From assembly GCA_947311845.1 (NCBI GenBank), contig CAMZMU010000107.1:16682225-16746224 (forward strand): a stretch of 64,000 nt of DNA, in the 5' to 3' direction. The notes below the pieces were generated by a model. The model saw nothing but the letters and a program-made list of their open reading frames with translations, ran no database searches and had not been told where the DNA came from. Below are positions 12,420 to 23,963 of the stretch, piece after piece. Every line of letters begins with the position of its first letter. Within the stretch, counting starts at the first letter, position 1. This DNA is from Poa pratensis. Lineage: Eukaryota; Streptophyta; Magnoliopsida; Poales; Poaceae. The position numbers and the translations under genes were made by a program.

Positions 12420-13999
12420 TGATACGTCTCAAACGTATCTATAATTTTTGATGTTCCATGCTTGTTTTATACCAATTGCTACATGTTTTGCATCTACTTT
12501 ATATCACTTTTATACATTTTTTGGGACTAACCTATTAACAAGATGCCGAAGTGCCAGTTCCTGTTTTCTGCTGTTTTTGTATTCCAGAAAAGCTAGTCTG
12601 GAAATATTCTCGGAATTGGACGAAACTACACGGGGGTCCCTATTTTTCCAGAACACGCCTGACGGAGCGAAGGAGCACAGAGGAGGGCCACCAGGGGCCA
12701 CACGCACCTAGGGCGCGGGCCCCCCTCTGCGCGCCCTAGGGTGGTGTGGGCCCCTCGGGGGTCTCCAGCCGCCGCCCTTTCGCCTACTTATTCCCCCCGA
12801 CGCGAAAACCCTAAGTACCTGAGCAAATATCCACGAAAAGTTCCAGAGACGCCGCCGCCGTCAACCCTAGCTCGGGAGGGTTCAGAACCTCTTCCCGGCA
12901 CCCTGCCGGAGAGGGGAATCGTCACCGGAGGCTTCTACATCGCCATGCCTGCCTCCGGAGTGATGCGTGAGTAGTTCATCCTTGGACTACGGGTCCATAG
13001 CAGTAGCTAGATGGTTGTCTCTCCACTTTGTGCCATCATGTTTAGATCTTGTGAGCTGCCCTACATGATCAAGATCATATTATTGTAATGCTACATGTTG
13101 TGTTTGCTGGGATCCGATGAATATTGAATATATGTCAAGTTGATTATCAATCTATCTTATATGTTATTTAAGATCTTGCATGCTTTCCGTTACTCGTAGA
13201 TGCTTTGGCCAAGTAGATGCTTGTAACTCCAAGAGAGAGTATTTATGCTAGATAGTGGGTTCATGTCTCCGTTTAACCTGGGACAGTGACAGAAAGTTCT
13301 AAGGTTGTGGATGTGCTGTTGCCACTAGGGATAACCTAACGATGCTATGTCCACGGGCATATGTGTTTGTTTACATTACGCACTTTACTTAATGCAATTA
13401 TCCGTTGCTTGCAACTTAATACCAACGGGGGACTCGGATGACAACCCGGCGGTGGATTATTAGTCATAGATGCTGTTGGATAACGGTCTATGTATTATGT
13501 CGTAATGCCCAATTAAATATCATAGTAGTCAACATGTCATGTATATGCATTGTCATGCGCTCACTATTTGTCAATTGCCCAGCTGTAATTTGTTCACCCA
13601 ACATGTTAGTTATCTTTTATGGAGAGACACCACTAGTGAACTGTGGACCCCGGTCCATTCTTTTACACTGATTAAACAACCACAAACTGCAAACTGTTCC
13701 TTTTTCATTCTCTGCAATTTAATACTCATTTTCCACACCATACGTTTAATCCTTTGTTTTCAGCAAGCCGTGAGATTGACAACCTCACTGTTTCGTTGGG
13801 GCAAAGTAGTTTGATTGTGTTGTGTGCAGGTTCCACGTTGGTGATCGTGTTGCGCCGTGCGGCCACCAACAACCTTCTGAAGAGTTGCTGCTCCTACTGG
13901 TTCGATAACCTTGGTTTCTTTCTGAGGGAAAACTTGCTGCTGAACTGCATCATACCTTCCTCTTGGGGTCTCCCAACGAACGTGTGATTCACGCCATCA
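12420..13999 (+). repeat. 3' LTR of the Athila-type element
   Basis: 1580 bp, TGATACGTCTC to CGCCATCA, followed by the TSD CATGG at 14000-14004. It is highly similar to 7106-8683. Confidence 0.93.
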
Positions 14000-15050
14000 C
14001 ATGGCAAGGTGTAATCTAGATACATGATATAAAAGTAGCATGGCATTGACAACCAAACATGTCATAAGCATGCAACGGGGTATCACCAGTACAGAGTCCA
14101 AGCCAGGTGGGGTTGGATCGTGCACCGGCAATCATACAAAGAGATTACCTGTGACGAGTAAACTAGTGTACCAGTTGGTACCAAATAATACACAACAGCA
14201 CCTGTGATCACTGCTAGGCCCACTGGCCTCATCTTTCCACTCTGGGCATGCACGGTTGATGTTGGCTCAGGCCTAACTCTAGACTCCCAACGATCACACC
14301 GCCATCCCATATCACGGGTTACCATACACAGCTCGAGTAACATTCCCTGCATCATCTTATTGTTCATGTAGTGAAATCAGGTCGTTCATTAATTATTTCA
14401 AACATATCTTAAGTTTAACCTCCTGACACGACAAAGACACACAGTGTGACCGACACTGAACTGTTGTTCCATATCCCAGGAACGAGGCTAGCTTGCTAGG
14501 TTGACACTCTCGAGAGGTTGCATTTTCAACTATCAAAATGCACCTTACTCAACCGGCACTTCAGGTTGCCACGCCAAAGTCGTACTAAGCAAAATACACT
14601 CACATGACGGTCCACTTGCTAAGACACTCTCCTGCACCACCCTATACGCATGGTACAACGGCAAGTAAATCCGGCACATCCCCCGGCGCTACCGGGTATG
14701 CCTAGCTCCGGACTCCCTATCACAGTCGAACCCGTGCCTGTCGACCACTCCCCTCGGACAGCACAACCGAACGACTGCGCCCAATGGATGGCACAAAAGG
14801 GGCTTAACAACCTACTAGGTCACGGTCCTCCATGAGATGACGATGGTCCTGCTTTCAAAGTTCAGATTAGTGGCACCATGGACCTGACCCTATCGTTGTT
14901 TGGAGGGTGTTTCATTTAATCAAGTTTCATCATTCACAAGTCCAAACAATCGAGGATTAATCCAACAAAACAACCACAATATCACAATAATATATCTTCA
15001 AACAACAAGATATTAGCAACATAATATTTCAAGCAACAGTTTGTATTGAC

Positions 15051-15590
15051 CGGGTGACTGTGGCGGAGCTACCTCCGACCAGCGCCATCGCAGATCAATA
15101 CAAAAGATAGCACAGTTGGTTATCGTCGATCGGGTGACTGTGGCGGAGCTACCTCCCACCAGCGCCATCACAGATCAACTACAAAAGATAGCACAGTTGG
15201 TTATCGTCGATCGGGTGACTATGGCGGAGCTACCTCCGACCAGCGCCATCGCAGATCAATACAAAAGATAGCACAGTTGGTTATCGTCGATCGGGTGACT
15301 GTGGCGGAGCTACCTCCGACCAGTGCCATCACAGATCAACTACAAAAGATAGCACAGTTGGTTATCGAGGATCGGGTGACTGTGGCGGAGCTACCTCCGA
15401 CCAGCGCCATAACAGATCAACTACAAAAGATAGCACAATTGGTTATCGTCGATCGGGTGACTGTGGCGGAGCTACCTCCGACCAGCGCCATCGCAGATCA
15501 ATACAAAAGATAGCATAGTTGGTTATCGTCGATCGGGTGACTGTGGTGGAGCTACCTCCGACCAGCGCCATCACAGATCAACTTAATGTT
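15051..15590. repeat. Seven-copy tandem repeat, unit 80-81 bp
   Basis: Copies of CGGGTGACTGTGGCGGAGCT begin at 15051, 15131, 15212, 15292, 15373, 15454 and 15534. The unit continues through ACCTCCGACCAGCGCCATC, CAGATCAA, TACAAAAGATAGCA and GGTTATCGTCGAT. Copies differ by a few bases. Several 81 bp units keep one frame open (15277-15513), giving a 27-residue periodic peptide, but nothing supports translation. The array lies inside the 4.3 kb solo LTR. Confidence 0.95.
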
Positions 15591-18072
15591 TTAGGGAGGT
15601 ACATCACTCCACCATTCTATCGACGGCGGCGGTTCCCCCAGTCCATTGTCTCAAGAATGATGGGTGTTCAATAAATATTAACAATACAAAATATAACCAA
15701 GCAAGTACGATAAATAAATATGCAACATGACATGCAACATGGCAGGAGCAATATTACAAGTTTCATATTAAACACGAACAACCAACAGACATGTATAAAT
15801 ATAACAGTACACAGACAAAAATATAAACACTCGGCATGGCAATTAACAAATAAACATTGCGGGACCGCTCATAGCAAGGGGTTAGCTTGCCTGTGAAGAT
15901 CGACACCGTTTGGCTTGGAGGGTCACGAATGTCACGGTTTAGGGTCTCGGTTCGCCTGTACCACGGGATACCCTACGCAGGCACACATGGGTGCTGAGTA
16001 TACAAGTATTTTACAAAAATGTAAAACATGTACCACTGGACAGATCCTTTCAAACTAGGAATTTACAAATTTGAATCACTCCAAACGGAGCTACGGTTCA
16101 AAACATATTGACGTGCGACGGATAGCTATCTGCTGCTCACCTCGAAAAGAAAAAAACAGAACGGGTCGAAACTGAGCTGGGCTGGGCTGAAGGCACATTT
16201 CACGAAAATACGTCTTTGGTTCAGGGAAGCGCATTCGCGGAAAGACGCCTCCACTTAACCCGACAGGTGGGGCCGGGCCCACCTGTCGGCGACTCCCTCT
16301 CTTCCCTCCCTCTCCTTTTTTTCTTTCTTCTTCCTCTTCTTTCCTTCATCGGTCGCACGCACGCAGACGCAGAGACGCAGCCGAGCGGCGGGAGTCGATG
16401 GTGCGGGTGTCTGGGGCACCGGGGCGGACGCCGGCGGCCAGGACGGCCTCGCCGCGCCCCACCGCTCCCAGCAGGGCGGAACCAGAGCTAGGGCGCCTCC
16501 CGCGCGCCTCCTCGAGCTCGGCCAGCTCGCCTTGGAGGCGGAGCTTCGGCACGGCGACGGCGCCAGCCACTGGGCGCACCGAGAGGCCGGGTGACGAGCT
16601 CCACAGAGCGGACTCGTCGCGTCGCGCCGGGAGGGTAAGCCGCTGTCGCTGGGACCACGGCGCGTGGTAGCCCGAGCTTCACTGAGTGTGGCCATGGCGG
16701 CGGCTCGCCGATCTCCCTCCTCCGTTGGTTCTAGGATGGACCGAGGGTGGGGATGGGTGTGTAGGGACAAGGGGAGGCTACCCTGCTGGTTTGTACGAGC
16801 AGCGGCGCTGCGGTGAGCTTGCTTGGTTCGTAGACCGACGGCGACCACCTCGGCCAAAACCGAGAGAGACACGCTTGGCTCTCGAGCAACTAGAAGGGGA
16901 GTTCCAGGGGAAAGAGGGAATGGGAGAAGTAGGGCTGAGAGGAGGCACAGGGGTCCTATACGTAGCAAGGGCGAGGGAGGGGGAAGGTTTGATGGCACCG
17001 ACGGTGGGTTGGTGCACCACCTTTACTCCAAAGGTTTAAGGGAGGGGATACGATCGGGCTGGATAGGGAGGGCTGAGCTGGTTGCACAGTGGTGCACGAG
17101 GCTGCACTGCCGCAGAAAGGTTAGGAAGGGTATAGGGCTAAGCGGATTTAGGTCACGCAAACACGTGCGTCTAGAGCGCGACGCGAGCGGCATCAACGCG
17201 TTCCCGGTGACTCAGAGATCCAAATGGAAAAAGGTCTCCACCACTGAGTTCATAACGACGAGAACAACACAACCAAACAAGAATCCCTCAAGGATTCCAA
17301 ACTTGCAGAGTAAGATTTTCAGAAAACCAAAGGCACCGAAGGTGCTCGATGAAATGACAGGGGCCTTGCACATCTCAGAAAAATCCCCAAAAATTACCAC
17401 TGAGTATTTGTGGCATAAGGAGGGTGTCTATGGAGTTTGAGCCCAAATGGGTACTGGTAAATTGGGTTTTGGTAATGTGTCCGCTAAGTCGCGTACCGGC
17501 ATCGATTTTCGGCTTACAAAGGAAGTAGGTCATAACTTGCTCGAATGGGTTTGGGTTCAACAGAAGAAGTGTAGGAAATACAAAAATATGCATCTCCCTA
17601 AATTATGAGAATTTTCTGAGACTCCTAAGTTGACCGAATAAAATTGGGATCAGACCCGACATTTAACAGCTAACTCCGAAATTGGAAATATTGGATTGGA
17701 GTATGAAATATTTTTGTACGGCCTTTCTGAATATGGGTTGAGAAGTCCTCCGGAATTCCAAGAGAGAGCAAACTCTAAGAGAATTCGCCTCGAAAGATTT
17801 TAGGAAACACTTATTAAAACTAGAAAAAGTTTTCTGGCATCCAAAAATAATTTAAAATTCGGTCTAAATTTTCGGGGTGTTACAGGTTCACAACCAAAAC
17901 TCGTTATTTTAAGCTCACAATTTCAACGAATGAAAGTAGAGAGGCAAATGAGGACTTATTGTCGGCATAATGGGGGAGGGATAGTCCAATGTATTAGGAC
18001 CGCACTCCCCCTATGTCCATGCCTACACCTAAACACATAAATAGTCAAGACATAGGTGTGTATGCAAGATAG

Positions 18073-18728
18073 TCAAGCCAAGCTCCTTGAATCCACGATA
18101 TTTAGCTCATTCCTCAAATAAGTGAATCTTGCTTCATCAAGAGGCTTCGTGAAAATATCGGCAAGTTGATCTCTTGTGGGAACATGGCCTAGCTCAATAT
18201 CACCACGGGCAACATGATCTCGAATGAAATGATGAATCTCAATATGCTTGGTTCTTGAATGTTGCACCGGGTTGTGGGCAATCTTGATAGCACTTGTATT
18301 GTCACATAAAAGAGGCACTTTGTCACAATTGACACCGTATTCCTTTAAAGTTTGCCTCATCCATAACAATTGGGTGCATGCACTTGCGGCCGCCACATAC
18401 TCGGCTTCGGCGGTGGAGAGAGATATACAATTTTGCTTCTTGGAAGACCAACTCACCAAGGAACCACCAAGAAATTGGCAAGCCCCGGAAGTTGACTTCC
18501 TATCATCTGATCACCGGCCCAATCCGAGTCCGTGTACCCACGAAGAGAGAAAACCTTGTCCTTAGGGTACCACAAACCAAACTTTGGGGTATGAATCAAA
18601 TATCGTAGGATTCTTTTGACCGCCACCATGTGGCTTTCTTTAGGAGCGGCTTGGTACCTTGCACACACCCCTACACTCAACACAATATCGGGTCTAGATG
18701 CACAAAGATAGAGCAAAGAACCAATCAT
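18073..18728 (-). pseudogene. Copia RNase H domain
   Basis: Two overlapping frames on the minus strand. The first reads MIGSLLYLCASRPDIVLSVG and YTDSDWAGD, which joins the end of RT to the start of RNase H. The second reads SWSSKKQNCISLSTAEAEYV, LLCDNTSAIKIAHNPVQHSR and TKHIEIHHFIRDHV, the Copia RNase H signature, ending TRDQLADIFTKPLDEARF and a stop. A frameshift near 18455 separates them. The domain degrades the RNA strand during reverse transcription. It follows RT directly, as normal for Copia. Confidence 0.9.
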
Positions 18729-18754
18729 GGAACGGTATACCTTTTGATCGACAT

Positions 18755-19719
18755 CTATACCCTTTGGGTTAAGTTGTAGATGAACCTTGTGTCCATTGGT
18801 GTGCGCTTCTCCTTGACACCAATCATATCAAACTTCTTGAGCATGTCTTGGATATATTTAGTTTGAGAGATGAAAGTCCCTCCCTTCAATTGCTTGATCT
18901 CAAAACCAAGGAAGAACTTCAACTCTCCCATCATGGACATCTCAAACCTATCGGTCATAAGCTTTGAAAATTCATCATTGAAAGCTTTGTTAGTTGAGCC
19001 AAAGATAATATCGTCCACATAGACTTGGCATATGAAAAGCTCCCCTTTTACTCTCTTGGTAAAGAGAGTGGGATCGATTTGCCCAACCTCAAATCCACGG
19101 TCTACTAGAAGCTCTCTAAGGTGCTCATACCACGCACGTGGAGCTTGTTTAAGTCCATAGAGCGCCTTATCGAGCTTGTAGACATGGTTAGGGAGTTTGG
19201 GATCCTCAAAACCCGGTGGTTGCTTAACATATACTAATTCTTTAAGTGGACCATTTAGAAAAGCACTTTTCACATCCATTTGTTGCAAGATAAAATTATG
19301 ATGAGATGCATATGCAAGGAGGATACGGATGGACTCAAGGCGAGCCACGGGAGCATAGGTCTCTCCAAAATCAATGCCTTCAACTTGAGAGTACCCTTGA
19401 GCCACCAATCTTGCCTTGTTCCTCACCACCATGCCATGTTCATCTTGCTTGTTCTTGAATATCCACTTAGTGCCTATAACATTGCGGCACTCCTTTGGCT
19501 TCTCAACTAGCTTCCACACTTGTTGCGCTTGAAGTTATTGAGCTCTTCATGCATTGCATTCAACCAATCCGGATCTTCAATAGCTTCAAAGACTTTCTTT
19601 GGTTCCACAAAGGATATGTGCGCTTGATGTTCACTAAAGTTTGCACATTGTCTTCTAGTCACAACCTTGCTCTTCAAGTCACCAATAATATTTTCCAACA
19701 AGTGTTGTCTTCTTTCCAT
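18755..19719 (-). pseudogene. Copia reverse transcriptase domain
   Basis: The long frame 18755-19519 carries [59 protein letters not shown], the [14 protein letters not shown] block and the catalytic YVDDIIFGS box, then FFLGFEIKQ. These are the ordered RT motifs of Copia elements. The start of the domain ([15 protein letters not shown]) lies in another frame at 19507-19719, so one indel falls at about 19510-19520. Another separates it from RNase H. The protein was part of a pol polyprotein and the present copy is inactive. Confidence 0.92.
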
Positions 19720-19898
19720 GGTCTTGACATTTCTTGCATGACGACGGGTGTCGATATCCTCACGAGAGCTAGGAGGTATCTCTTGATCATCTTGATCATT
19801 TGTGTCCCCGTCTTGACCGAATGATGACCTTGGTCTTCAATATGCACACCTTCACATAGAAGGAGAAGGATGGACCTTGGTCTTGATCATGGCTAGCA

Positions 19899-21470
19899 TC
19901 AACAAATTGGAGAACTTGGTTCTTGCGTAGCAACTTGATCAACATGAGGAGGGTCTTGAACTTGTTCTTGGTGGTGCATCATTTGCTCCACGGATGGTGC
20001 GGTTCCACTTGTGATGATGATGCTCCACATGGGTGGAGCTTGGTCCTTCTTGAGGTGCCTCATGGTGATCTCGATTGGGCGAAAGAATCCCACGCCCATT
20101 CGCCTTATTGCATCTTGAGGTTCCTCATCATCTACATCACGAACATGAAATTGCGCCACTTGGGAGCCGTCATTCTCATCGAACTCCACACTACAAGATT
20201 CTACAATGGTCCCGAAGGACTTGTCGTAGATTCTATAAGTGTGGGATTCGGCACCGTAACCAACAAAAGTACCCTCTAAAGCCTTAGACTCAAATTTAGA
20301 TAAACGATAACCTTTGATCTTATAGAAACACTTACAACCGAACACCCGGTAGTAGGAAATATTGGGCTTGTTGCCGGTAAGCATTTCATATGGAGTGAAC
20401 TTCTTTCCCGTGCGGAAGTAGAGCCGGTTAGATGAGTGACATGCCGTGGAGATGGCCTCGGCCCACAAGAAAAGTGGGGTCTTGAACTCCGCCAACATAG
20501 ACCTTGCCATATCCATAAGGGTCCGGTTCTTCCTCTCGGCTACACCATTTTGTTGAGGGGTATACGCAGCGGAATATTGATGACGAATTCCCTCTTCACT
20601 AAGAAACTCATTTAGGGTGTAGTTCTTGAACTCGGAGCCATTGTCACTTCTAATGGCCAATATAGGGACATTGTGTTGACGTTGAACTTCATTGGAGAAG
20701 TCGATGACGGCTTGTTGGGTCTCACTCTTCGACTTGAAGAAATAAACCCATGTGAATCTTGAATAGTCATCAACAATCACCAAACAATACTTCTTCCCAC
20801 CAAGACTAGGTTGAGGCACGGCACCAAAGAGATCAACATGAAGAAGTTCCAATATCCTTGTTGATGAAATGATGGTCTTGCTTGGGTGGGGAGAATCATG
20901 CATCTTTCCTTCAACACAAGCCCTACAAAGACGATCTCTAGAAAAAGAAACATTCTCTTTTAGTCCAAGAATGTGGCCACCCTTGTGAAGACTTTGCAAA
21001 GTTCTCATATTGACATGGGACAAGCGGCGATGCCACAACCACCCCACGTCGGCCTTTCCGAATAAGCACATCGCTTGAGAGTTGGTTGACTCCGAAAAGT
21101 CTACCACAAACAACTCATTTTCGACATACCCAACGTAAGCGACCTTTAGAGTCTTGCTCCACATGAGTACCACAATATCAAGATCAAAGTGAACGGCAAA
21201 ACCCATCTTATTAACGGCACGAACGGAAAGTAAATTGTAACCAAGGGACTCAACAAGCATGACATTTACAAGGGTGATATCCCTTGCAACTACCACCTTG
21301 CCGAGCCCGATACCTTGCTTTAGATTATCTCCATAAGTGACGGTTGTTGATTTGTATTTGGTCTCAACTCCGTCATGATCTCCTTGCTTCCGGTCATATG
21401 ACTTGTGCATCCACTATCAATCACCCATTTCGACCCACCGGAAGCATAGTCCTACAAGAAATCATTGCTT
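19899..21470 (-). pseudogene. Copia protease end and integrase
   Basis: On the minus strand the segment near 21460-21410 reads WVIDSGCTSHMTG, the protease active site (DSG). After a frame change the 503-codon frame to 19899 contains WHRRLSHVNMRTLQSL and CRACVEGK, the H-H-C-C zinc module of the integrase N-terminus. The core has HVDLFGAVPQ (first Asp), RSDNGSEFKN (second Asp) and QQNGVAERKNRTLMDMARSM (catalytic Glu), and the domain ends GYRLSKFESKALEGTFVGYG. This is a full Copia integrase of the usual size. Spacing and order relative to RT confirm the superfamily. Confidence 0.9.
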
Positions 21471-21507
21471 GGTTTTAGGTACCCATCTTGCAATGGGTCC
21501 TCTTTTG

Positions 21508-22470
21508 TTAGCAACAAGGGACCCAAATAGAGTAAGCAATGAAACCATCATAAGGACCAACATATTTAGCATAAACATCCCCATAATAATCAACATAAAG
21601 AATATAGTTGGGGTTAGCATGTCCCGCAAAGTCACTACGAGGAGTGTTGCCCCTTGTGGCATCACCACTCGCAATGGTAGTCTTCTTTGCTTGTGCGGGC
21701 TTGGCCTTCTTCTTGTTCTTCTTCTTCTTGGCAACATAACCAAGACCCTCTTTCCCAATGTGTGGCTTTTGCATTTGCAAAAGATCATCAAGAGGCTTGC
21801 TTTGGGAATAGAGGCCTTGGCAAGTTCCTTCAACCTAGCATTTTCCTCAATGACATTTGCATGATCACAAGAAGAAGTAGAGGAACTAGGAACATTAGTT
21901 TTAGATGATTGAATTTGAAGTTGTTCAAAAGACTTGGTGAGAATAGAGTGTTCACTCTCCAAGGCCTTGTGAGCCTTGGTGACTTCTCTAGCTCCTCGGT
22001 TAGTCTATCATGACCAACACCAAATTCAACCTTTTCTTTCTTGTAAAGCTTATATTTTGCAATTGCATGGTCACGTTCTTTAATGATTTGAGAAAAGATT
22101 GCATTTTGTGACTCATCAAGATTTTCAAGTTTCTCTTCAAGAGAAACACGAAGCTCATGCTCTTCCTCAAGAGCCACGGTGAGAGCGGCAATATCATTAG
22201 CATACTCTCTTTCAAGTCTCTCCTTCTCATCAAGCTCCTCTTGAATCCGCCCATAATCGCTCATAAGAGCTTCAAAGCGTTTCTTGGCTTCACCTTGCAA
22301 GTTAGTCATGAAACGATCCAAAGCAACATTTTCTTCCTTTACTCTAAGACTCATAAGATCATCCATTTCATTTATAGTCTTGGAGGGGAAGGAGATGATA
22401 CCTCGGTGGCCTTGGCCATGAGACACTTGGCGGATTGGATGGGATGTTCTCATTGGGGATTAAAGAGAAG
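21508..22470 (-). pseudogene. Copia gag-pol linker with coiled coil
   Basis: The frame 21830-22453 is strongly charged and heptad-like (EELDEKERLEREYANDIAAL, EEEHELRVSLEEKLENLDES), so a long coiled coil is likely. A following frame (21508-21780) is Lys-rich (KKKNKKKAKPAQAKKTTIAS). Such a coiled coil between the gag zinc knuckle and the protease is known in large SIRE/Maximus-type Copia elements. Frames change several times, so no intact product exists. Confidence 0.6.
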
Positions 22471-22499
22471 GTGATGTTGATGAAGTAATAGCAATAGCG

Positions 22500-23905
22500 G
22501 CAACTTCACTTGTGGTTTCTCTTCATCGCTCTCACCCCGGACATGTACTCCTCTCTTGTCACCAATACCATTCTTGAAGGAGGCTTCTTGTTGGGAAGGT
22601 TCTTCTTGAAGAAAGGTTTCTTGCTAGGGGACTTTGAGGCATTCTTGAGAACAAGCCTTCCTCCATGTTCTTCACGGTTCTCATAGGGACAATCGGCAAC
22701 ATAGTGATATCTATCTTGGCAATTGAAGCAAGTCTTCATCTTTGGGTTGCCCTCCTTGAACCACTAGATTTGAACTTTTGCTCCACTTGAGCTTTAGCTT
22801 TGGATGGGTTCTTCCAAAAGGTCCTTGCCGCAAGAGCCACATAGTCCCTATGAGCAATCTTGAGTTCTTCGGGGTCCATGGAGGACACATCTTCACAATC
22901 TTGATCTTCATTGTGTTCAACCACCTTGGCCTTCAAAGCAAGTGAAGCTCCTTGTTGCATTCCAATAGCACGGGCACGAGAGTCTTGTGCAATTTTGGCT
23001 TGGACTTTGAAAGATTGCATCTCTTGCATGACTTCATTGGAGGTCAATTGTGGATAGTTGTGCCTTCCTTGGAGACTCTTCAAGTCGGCCGGTTCAAAGG
23101 GCAAGAGAGCATTCACATCCTTTCCACAATCATCATTCACATGGGTCCACCAAGAGCTTTATAGGCATTGGCAAGGGACTTGAGTCTTCGATACATTTGC
23201 TCATGGTCTTCTCCATCTTCCATGAAGAACCCTTCGGCCTTGTTGCTCATTTCCTCAAACCGGTTTCTCTTCATGCTTTCATTTCCAACGAACACCTCAA
23301 GAGGCACGTCCAAGCTTCTTTGGCGGTGGTGCAATGCTCGATGTGAGACATATCATCATCTCCCACGGCATCTCGGATCAAATCAAGAGCGGTGGCATTT
23401 AGTTGACAATCAACACCTCTCTTCTTGTCTTGTTGGATTCATCCACGGCTTGATATCCTTGCTCAATGATCCTCCAAAGCTCGATAGATGCACTGTTCAC
23501 ATAAGATCTCATAGAAGATTGCCATTTAGTAAACAAAGATGCATTTAGCTTAGGTGGGTTTCCCCTTAGGTGAATAGGAGGATGAGGGATAGGTAGGTCG
23601 GGAGAGTATGGGAAAGGAACGACACCATATACTCCCGAACCATTAGGTTGTTTAGTTGGGGTGTCAATTTTATCTTGGTCAACCCCCTTCTTCTTCCCAT
23701 CAACCTCTTCCTCCTCGGGTTTCTTAGGAGGCCCCGAAGAAGAGGGTGGGTGGAGGTGAGATATCCTTAGCTTCCATGAGTTTCAAGATCATCTCTTGCA
23801 ACTTGTCCATTTTAGTTTCCATAGAGGACTTCAAGGTATTGAAGTCCTCCACGGAAACCGAAGTGGACTCGAGGGAAGCTCGGGAATCTCAACTCCACTC
23901 ATGAT
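22500..23905 (-). pseudogene. Copia gag (capsid/nucleocapsid) remnants
   Basis: Minus-strand frames at 23137-23334, 22736-23140 and 22506-22739 give a former gag. EGFFMEDGEDHEQMYRRLKS and LANAYKALG lead to ALLPFEPADLKSLQGRHNYP and TSNEVMQEMQSFKVQAKIAQ, then the CCHC zinc knuckle CFNCQDRYHYVADCP. The region 23340-23905 holds the damaged N-terminus, beginning at MSGVEIPELP. Stops and indels between frames show decay. The role was to package element RNA in cytoplasmic virus-like particles. Confidence 0.85.
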
Positions 23906-23949
23906 GGTCATACTTCTCTTAGGCGGTTAAGCCCGAATAAAGAGCCGAG

Positions 23950-23961
23950 GCTCTGATACCA
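23950..23961 (-). promoter_or_regulatory. Primer binding site, initiator Met tRNA
   Basis: On the minus strand the 5' LTR end is followed after two bases by TGGTATCAGAGC, complementary to the 3' end of plant initiator methionine tRNA, the usual primer of Copia elements. Confidence 0.92.
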
Positions 23962-23963
23962 AT

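Larger units (their letters stand above)
7106..13999 (+). mobile_element. Complete Athila-type Gypsy retrotransposon, coding-poor, TSD CATGG
   Basis: LTRs at 7106-8683 and 12420-13999 begin TGATACG and end GCCATCA. A perfect CATGG duplication lies at 7101-7105 and 14000-14004. The primer site TGGCGCCGTTGCCGGGGA follows the 5' LTR, and AAGCTTGGGGATGC precedes the 3' LTR. Only a damaged gag fragment (8947-9320) and a protease-like ORF (9305-9751) are present. There is no reverse transcriptase, RNase H or integrase, so the element must have moved with proteins from a relative. The look is that of the Sabrina/WHAM group of Triticeae; the name is from memory. It is the youngest layer of the nest. 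Confidence 0.93.
6652..17884. mobile_element. Solo LTR of about 4.3 kb, TSD GGTTC, split by an Athila-type element
   Basis: It starts TGTGACACCCC (6652) and ends GGGGTGTTACA (17884), an inverted terminal repeat typical of LTRs. GGTTC is duplicated at 6647-6651 and 17885-17889. Without the nested element (7106-13999 and one copy of its TSD) it is about 4.33 kb. I see no second LTR copy, primer site or gag-pol inside, so a solo LTR fits best. The length resembles LTRs of large non-autonomous retrotransposon derivatives of Triticeae (Sukkula-like), but this name is unverified. Orientation is uncertain; TGTAACACCCC as a start favours the minus strand. It contains a tandem array (15051-15590) and a GC-rich tract at 16250-17100 whose long ORFs look fortuitous. 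Confidence 0.8.

Noticed and set aside
15051..15590. CRISPR-like direct repeats
   Set aside because: Units of 80-81 bp follow each other without unique spacers, and the context is a plant LTR. It is a minisatellite.
16255..16998. 247-codon ORF on the minus strand
   Set aside because: It lies in a GC-rich part of a solo LTR, is low-complexity (Pro/Ser/Arg/Lys runs), overlaps equally open frames on the other strand and has no known motif.
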